NCBI GenBank assembly: GCA_945863785.1 | Contig: CAMBAQ010000086.1 | Coordinates: forward strand, 1 to 7,952 | Reading direction: 5' to 3' | Length of the DNA stretch: 7,952 nucleotides | Source: Chthoniobacter flavus | Lineage (GTDB): Bacteria > Verrucomicrobiota > Verrucomicrobiia > Chthoniobacterales > Terrimicrobiaceae | Shown here: piece by piece, positions 1 to 5,308 of the stretch | How positions within the stretch are numbered: the stretch's first letter is position 1 | Layout of the letters: every line of letters starts with the position of its first letter | Translations under genes and position numbers: made by a program | Notes under the pieces: generated by a model | Databases searched by the model: none | Seen by the model: only the letters and a program-made list of their open reading frames with translations | Told to the model about the DNA's origin: nothing

Positions 1-488
1 TCCTCCTTGAAATATACAACGTCTTTTTCATCCGCATTGGCAGACATTCCCGTCAGGACCGGATATAGGATGCTTCGGGTTTCTGGTGATAAGTCAAGGA
101 TCTGCTGGTCTGTGGGCATGATACGGATACCCTCGAGCTCTTGTTTCCTTGGCGTGTCGGTCATCAACGTATGGAGTGCCTCGTCCGATAGCTGAAGGGA
201 CTTAAGAAGCTCAAGCACCATACCCCACGTATAGTCCGCAAAGAACCAACTGTTGGTCGCCGGCACTGAAGGGAGCTCAACGAATTCATCAGGAAGATCA
301 ATCATGATATCGGTGGTGACGATGTCTCCCCATTGGCCGGAATTCCCCTCTGTGACTTGCGCACTTTGATGCGCGGCATAAACGCCTAGAAGAAGCTTCC
401 AAGAGCTGATAATGCCCCACCCCACCAGAATTATGACGACTATTCCCGCCACCATCCTCGGCGACCCCTTTAAATTCAACTCCAACAT
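1..488 (-). CDS. Membrane-anchored protein of unknown function (partial, 3' end beyond left edge)
   Basis: This minus-strand reading frame is open from an ATG at 488-486 to the left edge, giving about 162 residues with no stop. The upstream in-frame codon TAG lies five codons before the ATG, so this is the first possible ATG. A second ATG at codon 12 is also possible because AAGGGG lies about 10 bases before it. Residues 1-11 are polar and basic. Residues about 12-37 (MVAGIVVIILVGWGIISSW and onward) form one hydrophobic segment, which fits an uncleaved signal anchor. The rest is soluble in character, with an acidic stretch (DLPDEFVELP) around residues 66-75 and a later LSPETRSILYPVL segment. 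I do not recognise the family. It is probably a single-pass inner-membrane protein with its bulk outside the cytoplasm, inferred from the hydrophobic profile only. Confidence 0.75.
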   Translation of the reverse strand, partial: MLELNLKGSPRMVAGIVVIILVGWGIISSWKLLLGVYAAHQSAQVTEGNSGQWGDIVTTDIMIDLPDEFVELPSVPATNSWFFADYTWGMVLELLKSLQLSDEALHTLMTDTPRKQELEGIRIMPTDQQILDLSPETRSILYPVLTGMSANADEKDVVYFKE

Positions 489-527
489 AAACGACCCATC
501 CTAGACCAAGTCCACACAGCGTGCAAC

Positions 528-533
528 ATTATA
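528..533 (-). promoter_or_regulatory. Putative -10 element for the left-edge gene
   Basis: Read on the minus strand, these bases are a perfect TATAAT, about 40 bases upstream of the ATG at 488. That would give a leader of roughly 30 bases. No good -35 hexamer is visible at 16-18 bases upstream, and the region is AT-rich, so the match could be chance. Confidence 0.35.
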
Positions 534-589
534 TAATTTTTAACATTAAGGATGCGTAAGAGACTCGTGGAAAACATGTTTAATTCTAC

Positions 590-607
590 TCGCAAGTCTC
601 ATTGCGA
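590..607. repeat. Small perfect hairpin in the intergenic region
   Basis: TCGCAA (590-595) and TTGCGA (602-607) pair perfectly around the 6-base loop GTCTCA. No T-run follows on either strand, so it is not a classical intrinsic terminator. It lies upstream of the left-edge gene and could be part of its control region or a transcript end; nothing decides between these. Confidence 0.35.
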
Positions 608-618
608 CAATTCAAGTG

Positions 619-636
619 TTGTAACAAATTTGTAAC
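619..636 (+). promoter_or_regulatory. Pho-box-like direct repeat (TTGTAAC-AAAT-TTGTAAC)
   Basis: Two identical heptamers TTGTAAC at 619-625 and 630-636 are separated by the AT-rich tetramer AAAT. The 7-4-7 layout with an 11-base period is the arrangement of PhoB-type binding sites, whose heptamers resemble CTGTCAT or CTGTAAC. The centre is also a 10-base palindrome (ACAAATTTGT, 624-633), so another regulator could be meant. The nearest starts are at 488 (minus strand, about 130 bases away) and 1247 (plus strand, about 610 bases away). Regulation by phosphate is a guess. Confidence 0.3.
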
Positions 637-708
637 CTAAATTGGGTTCCAAAATCAGATTTGACAGCACACCTCCATCGATTAAAACGCGAATTCAGCA
701 GAATTGAC

Positions 709-858
709 CACAACCGACCAAAGGGAGACAGATTGCCGAAGGCAACTCCGCAGGAGTGAACGCAGTGAATCAAAGGACACAACCGAGAAGGCTGGGAGCC
801 TTTGAGGAAGGCCAATCCTGTTGGCCTGCAGGGTGATACGAGCGTGGGGAGCGAGTCA
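709..858. repeat. Hairpin-rich element, probable interspersed repeat or structured RNA
   Basis: This stretch holds four perfect hairpins in 95 bases: TTGCC-GAA-GGCAA (733-745), ACTCC-GCA-GGAGT (745-757), AAGGCT-GGG-AGCCTT (788-802) and AGGCCAA-TCCTG-TTGGCCT (809-827). Three of them have 3-base loops. CAAAGG at 771-776 can pair with CCTTTG at 799-804, an alternative to the third hairpin. The 9-mer CACAACCGA occurs twice (709-717 and 778-786), and CCTGCAGG (825-832) is a palindrome. An 84-codon minus-strand reading frame runs across it, but its protein is rich in Ser, Pro, Cys and Leu and looks like translated repeat. The pattern resembles dispersed palindromic repeats or a small structured RNA. 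I infer a repeat family but cannot see other copies in this window. Confidence 0.45.
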
Positions 859-865
859 AAGAGCA

Positions 866-1192
866 CAGAGAATCACCTGTTTAAAATTCCATAAGGATAC
901 AATGTTTTGTGTGACATCAGAAACCCTTAATGAATTCCTGTGAATCCTTTCTTGCAGTGCTTTTGAGCTACAACTTGCTTTCCCAAGTGACAAGGCAGAG
1001 CGGATATCGCAAGCCTCGACTTTGCGTGCAGCGGTGTTTGTGGGAGGGTCAATATTGGGACGAAAGGGTTGTCTTGCTCACGGCGGATGCGCTATTTGAG
1101 GTCAAACATCGCCCGACTTTTTCAGTTCAAAAGCCGTTATCGGATTCAATCAAGTTGAGGTCCGGAGAATAGGGATTTGCACTTGACTGCAT
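866..1192. other. Stretch with no convincing gene
   Basis: An 80-codon plus-strand frame (930-1172) crosses this region, but it has no ribosome binding site, no recognisable motif and an unconvincing composition. A 14-codon frame at 902-943 does have AAGGA six bases before its ATG, but nothing else supports it. I see no RNA gene, terminator or mobile-element end. It may be degraded sequence between the hairpin cluster and the next gene. Confidence 0.4.
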
Positions 1193-1208
1193 GGCAAAAC
1201 GTATTGCC
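1193..1208. promoter_or_regulatory. 16-base near-palindrome, operator candidate
   Basis: GGCAA-A-ACGT-A-TTGCC is symmetrical except for one A/A mismatch in each half-site position. It ends 38 bases before the ATG of the 80-codon gene at 1247, where an operator would sit. As RNA it would be a 5-base-pair hairpin with a 6-base loop. A TTGACT lies just upstream (about 1183-1188), but no matching -10 is apparent. Confidence 0.3.
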
Positions 1209-1246
1209 CCTTGATTCAAGGTCAACCGCCAGTCACCATATCATCA

Positions 1247-1489
1247 ATGGAAAGTCATGAATGGTCGGAAAACACGGACGAGGGAAAAAAATATTACAGA
1301 GCGAACCACTTAGGTCAGCGGTGGACCATCATGACAACCATGGAGAAACGTGATCCGACATGGACCGATATCAAGCCTGTACCGCTTTCTGTCTGGCGCG
1401 AACTGCGAGACATTGTTTGGAAAAAATACCAGCGCCGACGCTGCACATGGGACCGCGTGGCGGAATTGGATCGGATAATTGGCGATTAG
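1247..1489 (+). CDS. Small conserved hypothetical protein, 80 residues
   Basis: I place the start at the ATG at 1247 rather than the in-frame TTG at 1211, because the 12 codons before it look like leader sequence. The product is highly charged and rich in Trp (five), with no signal peptide or membrane segment. The first half (residues about 12-30, DEGKKYYRANHLGQRWTIM) looks like a short beta-rich segment. The second half (residues about 46-79, with LRDIVWKKYQRRRCTWDRV) looks like two amphipathic helices with a strongly basic cluster at 59-65. I associate this type of protein with Verrucomicrobia, where I know no function for it. Nucleic acid binding is possible from the basic cluster but unproven. 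It converges on the kinase gene, and the two stop codons overlap within 4 bases. No clear Shine-Dalgarno is visible. Confidence 0.75.
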   Translation: MESHEWSENTDEGKKYYRANHLGQRWTIMTTMEKRDPTWTDIKPVPLSVWRELRDIVWKKYQRRRCTWDRVAELDRIIGD

Positions 1490-2637
1490 TTTTTAACTTC
1501 GAGCAGCTTCGTGAAGAAATAAATGTAGCCGAATGCAAGGATGCCGAGAATGACTAGGGCAGGAAAAAGAAGCGCAATCCAATCGAGATTTGTCTTTTCT
1601 TCAAGCTGCGGAATTTCTTTTTTGACCTGCGGAGATGACCCGCGCTGAATCGCTTTTTCCAGTGCAAAGTTAAGGTGTTCGATCAATTCAGGGTAGGAGG
1701 AGTAGCGTTTATCCGGGAGCTTTGCCATCATGCGGTTGATGACATAGGCGGTCTCGTTGGAAACTGAGGGAGCGAAGCTTTGAAGACTCACGGGGCGGCT
1801 TTTAAGCTGTTTGAGTGCGACGAGTGAGGGACTCTTGGCATCATACGGAGGTCGACCAGCGAGAGCGTGAAAAAGTGTACCGCCCAGACTATAGATGTCA
1901 CTTCGGTAATCCTCTGGCTTTTCATCAAGTTTCTCAGGAGCGATGTAATAGGGCGTGCCCCAGATTTCGTCACTAGAAACTGGGGAATCATTCATGGCTG
2001 TGGCGAGACCAAAGTCCACCAACTTGAATGTCTGCGGATCAGAACACAAAATATTCGCAGGCTTGATATCGCGGTGGATGAGACCTTTTTCAAGAGCGGC
2101 ATCGAGGCCTTGAGCGATCTGGATACCCAACTTCAGCACCATAACCTCCGAGACTGTTTTTCTTTCCTGGATGAGGTCGTCTAACGATCCACCGCTTATT
2201 AACTCCATTGCGAGGTAAAATTGCCCTTGGGCCTGACCGAAATCGAAAACCTTCACCACATGCGGATGATTGATGAGTGCTGTAGTGCGAGCTTCGCGGG
2301 AGAGGTTCTCGCATTCAACAGGGTTATCGTGAAGTGAGATTTTTAGGGCTTTGAGAGCAACGGGACGATCCAGATTGATATCGACGGCGGAGTAAACGGT
2401 GCCCATTCCGCCTTGTCCGAGAAGCGCGAGAACGCGGAAATGATTAAAGAGCGATCTGGCTTTGAAAGATTGCCCACACTCCGGACAACACACATCGGTG
2501 CAGGGAGGAATTCCCGTTACATTGATAGAAGATTGGCAAGACGGACAGGATTCTACGAGTAGATCAGAATAAGACGAATCGTCAGGTGTCACATTTAGGG
2601 GTCCGCTATTTTTGGGAGAAGTATTTACCCAGCCCAT
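1486..2637 (-). CDS. Hanks-type Ser/Thr protein kinase with N-terminal zinc ribbon and C-terminal membrane anchor
   Basis: A 383-residue PknB-like kinase that would transfer phosphate from ATP to Ser or Thr of protein targets at the inner membrane. Residues 31-54 form a probable zinc ribbon (CPSC at 31-34, CPEC at 51-54, extra Cys at 46 and 50). The kinase domain spans about 67-325: glycine loop GQGGMG (74-79), ATP-binding Lys96, helix-C Glu115, HRD (188-190) with catalytic Asp190 and Lys192 and Asn195, DFG (208-210) and APE (234-236). All catalytic residues are present, so it should be active. One hydrophobic segment at about 352-375 is followed by only a few residues, so unlike PknB it has no external sensor domain. 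The start at 2637 lacks a clear ribosome binding site and sits inside a palindrome. It is divergent from the rRNA pseudouridine synthase gene. Its targets cannot be told from the sequence. Confidence 0.95.
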   Translation of the reverse strand: MGWVNTSPKNSGPLNVTPDDSSYSDLLVESCPSCQSSINVTGIPPCTDVCCPECGQSFKARSLFNHFRVLALLGQGGMGTVYSAVDINLDRPVALKALKISLHDNPVECENLSREARTTALINHPHVVKVFDFGQAQGQFYLAMELISGGSLDDLIQERKTVSEVMVLKLGIQIAQGLDAALEKGLIHRDIKPANILCSDPQTFKLVDFGLATAMNDSPVSSDEIWGTPYYIAPEKLDEKPEDYRSDIYSLGGTLFHALAGRPPYDAKSPSLVALKQLKSRPVSLQSFAPSVSNETAYVINRMMAKLPDKRYSSYPELIEHLNFALEKAIQRGSSPQVKKEIPQLEEKTNLDWIALLFPALVILGILAFGYIYFFTKLLEVKN

Positions 2638-2642
2638 ATGGG
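2633..2642. promoter_or_regulatory. CCCATATGGG palindrome over the kinase start codon
   Basis: This perfect 10-base palindrome includes the kinase ATG (2637-2635) and faces the 68-base divergent gap before the rRNA pseudouridine synthase gene. It could be a protein-binding site controlling one or both genes. A GATAAT (2665-2670, plus strand) in the same gap could be a -10 for the rightward gene but has no convincing -35. Both readings are tentative. Confidence 0.25.
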
Positions 2643-2705
2643 TGAGTAAGATGAATAATTGCTAGATAATCTGTATGCGCCAGTCTGTGCAATTCAAATC
2701 ATTTT

Positions 2706-3671
2706 ATGGATACAATAGTCAAATTTGCTGTCGGGTTCGAGGATGCCGACGAAAGGCTGGATCGCTTTCTTGGTCGGATGTGTTCCGATTTTTCCCGTGT
2801 ACGCTTACAGGATTTTATTCGCGAAAAGCATGTTTTGGTTAATGGGGCGGCCGCCAAACCTTCACAAGCCCTGCGTTCGGGCGATGAAGTTGTCCTGATC
2901 GCACCTACCGCAGTCGAACCATCTCCCCTTTTGGCTCAAGATATTTCGCTCGATATCCTCTTCGAAGATGAGTCGATTCTTGTGATCAATAAGCCTCCAG
3001 GGTTGGTCGTCCATCCGGGCGCCGGAAATCATGAGGGCACAGTAGCCAACGCGGTCCTTCACCATTGCGAGGGCATCGCTGTCGTCGGCGGAGTCGAGCG
3101 ACCCGGGATCGTCCACCGACTTGATAAAGAGACATCCGGTTGCCTCGTTATAGCCAAGACAGAGAAGGCTCATCGATTAATCGCCGACGAATTCGCTTCG
3201 CGCGGTGTCGAAAAAGCTTATCTCGCACTTGTCGACGGCACTCCACGCATGCCCCATGGCAAAATAGATGTCGCTATCGGTCGCCACAAAGTCCACCGCC
3301 AGAAAATGGCCGTTGATGAGCGGGGCCGTGAAGCTCTCACCCACTACCGTGTCCTCGCCTCCAATGAGGCCAAGGCTCTGGTCGAATGCCGTCCACGAAC
3401 CGGGCGCACCCACCAGATCCGAGTGCACCTCAAACACCTTGGGCAACCTGTGACGGGCGATCCAGTTTATGGACGCCGAGGATCTCATGAGCGACACTTC
3501 CTTCATGCTTGGAAGCTCACCCTCACTCACCCCGAAAGCGGAGAGAGAGTCTCGTTCACGGCACCAGTCGCCGAGGATTTTCCAGCTTGGGCAAAAGAAG
3601 CCGCCTTGAATTATGATGCCACTCTGACGAAAAAACAGGCCGTTCAGAATACCACACATGACCATGATTAA
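2706..3671 (+). CDS. rluD: RluA/RluD-family 23S rRNA pseudouridine synthase
   Basis: A 321-residue enzyme, the usual length for RluD, that isomerises specific uridines to pseudouridine, typically in helix 69 of 23S rRNA during large-subunit maturation in the cytoplasm. Residues about 16-64 form the S4 RNA-binding domain (ERLDRFL, then FIREKHVLVNG). The catalytic domain follows from about 80: NKPPGLVVHPG (95-105), the catalytic motif HRLDKETSG (137-145) with nucleophile Asp140, and RTGRTHQIRVHL (231-242). All family signatures are intact. The short C-terminal tail ending HDHD is not conserved in the family, as far as I know. The gene overlaps the next one by 14 bases, which suggests co-translation. 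The start at ATG 2706 has no clear Shine-Dalgarno but directly precedes the S4 domain as in the family. RluD is more likely than RluC because of the long N-terminal S4 part, but exact rRNA targets are not certain. Confidence 0.93.
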   Translation: MDTIVKFAVGFEDADERLDRFLGRMCSDFSRVRLQDFIREKHVLVNGAAAKPSQALRSGDEVVLIAPTAVEPSPLLAQDISLDILFEDESILVINKPPGLVVHPGAGNHEGTVANAVLHHCEGIAVVGGVERPGIVHRLDKETSGCLVIAKTEKAHRLIADEFASRGVEKAYLALVDGTPRMPHGKIDVAIGRHKVHRQKMAVDERGREALTHYRVLASNEAKALVECRPRTGRTHQIRVHLKHLGQPVTGDPVYGRRGSHERHFLHAWKLTLTHPESGERVSFTAPVAEDFPAWAKEAALNYDATLTKKQAVQNTTHDHD

Positions 3672-4431
3672 TCGATTGGAAAAATGGCTTGAGCCCTACG
3701 CTATTCAAGGGCTGATCCGATATGTCGTAGCGATGAATGCGCTCGTCTTCATCCTGCTCACGATCAACCCCGCTTATGTGGAAGCTTTGAAATTAGACCA
3801 CTCGGCCGTTCTAAAAGGTGAGATTTGGCGACTGGCCTCGTGGATTTTCATCCCCGAAACGACCGGGATGTTTTGGATCATTTTCTACCTCATGTTCACT
3901 TGGTGGATCGGTGACATGCTAGAAGCGTCTTGGGGTACATTCCGACTGAATCTGTATTACTTCAGCGGCATGGCACTTTGCATCGCTTCGGCATTCTTCT
4001 TTGGAGCCTCAGGTGGAAACTTTTTTCTAAATTTGTCACTCTTCCTAGCCGTGGCAACACTGATGCCGGACTTTGAGATTTCCCTTTTTCTCATCCTGCC
4101 GGTCAAGATCAAATGGGTAGCCATCTTTAGCCTCATCGGCCCTCTCGGCTATTTGGTATTCGGCGTGCTACCCCTCAAGATGATGGTGGTGATGTGCCTT
4201 GGAAATTACCTGCTTTTCTTCGGTCCGGGATTCCTCCGTGATCGCATAGCGGGCAGAAAAAACACAAATCGCCAAGCCAAGTTCAAAAAGGCCTCGATCT
4301 CAACAACGGAACCGCTGCACCACTGCGAAACCTGCGGAGCCACCGAGCAGAAAAATCCAGACGCGGAATTCCGGGTCACTGCTGACGGGAAGGAATACTG
4401 CATCGAGCATCTCCCCTCTCGCCAGGTCTAG
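3658..4431 (+). CDS. Rhomboid-like polytopic membrane protein, probably protease-dead, with zinc-ribbon-like C-terminus
   Basis: A 257-residue integral membrane protein with about six hydrophobic segments (roughly 18-36, 70-86, 98-116, 121-138, 140-172 which may be two, and 174-190). GEIWRLASWIFIP (54-66) and GDMLEASWGTFR (85-96) match the rhomboid loop-1 region. GASGG at 116-120 looks like the rhomboid serine motif, but no histidine occurs between residues 49 and 200, so the Ser-His dyad cannot form. It therefore resembles the inactive rhomboid-like group with a PVKIKW motif (148-153). After a basic linker (about 193-211) the cytoplasmic tail has CETC (223-226) and Cys248-x2-His251, which could bind zinc. 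The gene overlaps the pseudouridine synthase gene by 14 bases, or by 8 if ATG 3664 is used. Function is unknown: a membrane chaperone or adaptor role is known for other pseudo-rhomboids and is only a suggestion here. Confidence 0.85.
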   Translation: MTMINRLEKWLEPYAIQGLIRYVVAMNALVFILLTINPAYVEALKLDHSAVLKGEIWRLASWIFIPETTGMFWIIFYLMFTWWIGDMLEASWGTFRLNLYYFSGMALCIASAFFFGASGGNFFLNLSLFLAVATLMPDFEISLFLILPVKIKWVAIFSLIGPLGYLVFGVLPLKMMVVMCLGNYLLFFGPGFLRDRIAGRKNTNRQAKFKKASISTTEPLHHCETCGATEQKNPDAEFRVTADGKEYCIEHLPSRQV

Positions 4432-4446
4432 ACTGAGAGCTCTTGA

Positions 4447-5238
4447 TCAGGCCAGAGCAGACACAATGGCCGGAATCTCGTGCAGGCCACGGATAACGTA
4501 GTGAGGCTTCACATCGGCGAGTTCCTCAGAGCCTGGAACTTGAATCCAAATCGCAGCGGCGAGTTTCGCGTTGAGAGCACCGTCGATATCGCGCTCCAAG
4601 CTATTGCCAACCATCACGGCACGATCTGGCTTTACCTGGAGCTCGTCAAGGAGGATGCCGAAGATTTCTGGTCGAGGTTTACCGATGCCATGTATCCCAG
4701 ATATGGCGATCGCATCAAAAAAACCAACCAACCCAGAGGTCGCAATTTTTTCACCTTGAAGGTCCGGTGCCCCGTTGGTCAGCAACGCGATCTTATGAGT
4801 AGCCTTAAGCCGCGTGAGAGTTTCCACTGCATCCGGCATGAGGCGCTGGAGCTTGCGGCGGGATTGACTGAAATGGTCTGCGAGTTTTTCAGCCGTATCG
4901 TCATCGGTGATATTTTGAGACCGAAGCACAGCACTGAAAACACTCACTCTATATGGATGTGCCCATTCACGAAGCTTCACCAATTCAGGCTTATCGCCTT
5001 CAAATTTCCCCCACAGGCACTCATGATAGCTGATGCCGATGGATCGAACATAATCGTAGCACGGTCCCTCTTTCCATAATGAGAATCCGAAACGCTTACA
5101 GTCGCTAAGGAAAGTCGCGGTCTCAGCGCCGGCGAGTTTCGCTGCAAGTTGGGCTGTGGATTGGAGTGCTTCCTTGGAGACAGCCTCATCCACAATGAGG
5201 GTGTCATCCAAATCAAAAAGAATCGCGTCGATAGGCAT
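4447..5238 (-). CDS. HAD-superfamily (subfamily IA) hydrolase, probable phosphatase
   Basis: A 263-residue cytoplasmic phosphohydrolase of the haloacid dehalogenase fold. Motif I is FDLDDTL (8-14) with nucleophile Asp9 and acid/base Asp11. The helical cap follows at about 17-125. Motif II is LLTNG (152-156, Thr154), motif III is the Lys in GKPRPEIF (Lys187), and motif IV is GNSLERDIDGA (211-221), where Asn212 replaces the more common Asp and Asp217 is kept. This motif IV form resembles enzymes such as N-acylneuraminate-9-phosphatase and YjjG-like nucleotidases, but the substrate cannot be named. The ATG at 5238 is preceded by a purine-rich GGGGTAGGG that can serve as the ribosome binding site. 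It lies 70 bases downstream of recD2 on the same strand, with an inverted repeat between them, and converges on the rhomboid-like gene with 15 bases between stops. Confidence 0.92.
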   Translation of the reverse strand: MPIDAILFDLDDTLIVDEAVSKEALQSTAQLAAKLAGAETATFLSDCKRFGFSLWKEGPCYDYVRSIGISYHECLWGKFEGDKPELVKLREWAHPYRVSVFSAVLRSQNITDDDTAEKLADHFSQSRRKLQRLMPDAVETLTRLKATHKIALLTNGAPDLQGEKIATSGLVGFFDAIAISGIHGIGKPRPEIFGILLDELQVKPDRAVMVGNSLERDIDGALNAKLAAAIWIQVPGSEELADVKPHYVIRGLHEIPAIVSALA

Positions 5239-5262
5239 CCCCTACCCCATTCCATAGGAGGG

Positions 5263-5295
5263 GCGATCTGTCGATAAAGTAAAGCAACAGATCGC
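5263..5295 (-). repeat. 9-base perfect inverted repeat between recD2 and the phosphatase gene
   Basis: GCGATCTGT (5263-5271) pairs perfectly with ACAGATCGC (5287-5295) around a 15-base AT-rich loop. In the transcript it would fold 14 bases after the recD2 stop and 25 bases before the phosphatase ATG. No T-run follows, so a classical intrinsic terminator is unlikely. An operator, an mRNA-stabilising hairpin or a weak attenuator are all possible. Confidence 0.5.
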
Positions 5296-5308
5296 GGCGG
5301 TGATTTTA

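Noticed and set aside
841..854. AGCGTGGGGAGCGA resembling a segment of bacterial 16S rRNA
   Set aside because: Only about 14 bases match and the flanks are unlike rRNA; coincidence is likely.
612..866. 84-codon minus-strand open frame over the hairpin cluster
   Set aside because: The translated product mirrors the palindromic repeats and looks like conceptual translation of a repeat element.
902..943. 14-codon frame with AAGGA before its ATG, possible leader peptide
   Set aside because: No regulatory hairpin or regulated gene directly follows; short frames with such spacing occur by chance.
930..1172. 80-codon plus-strand open frame
   Set aside because: No ribosome binding site, no recognisable motif and poor protein-like composition; treated as non-coding.
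4432..4446. Possible bidirectional terminator between the rhomboid-like and phosphatase genes
   Set aside because: Only an 8-base palindrome AGAGCTCT without loop or T-run is present.
4480..5079. 199-codon plus-strand frame antisense to the phosphatase gene
   Set aside because: Shadow of a gene with intact HAD motifs on the opposite strand.
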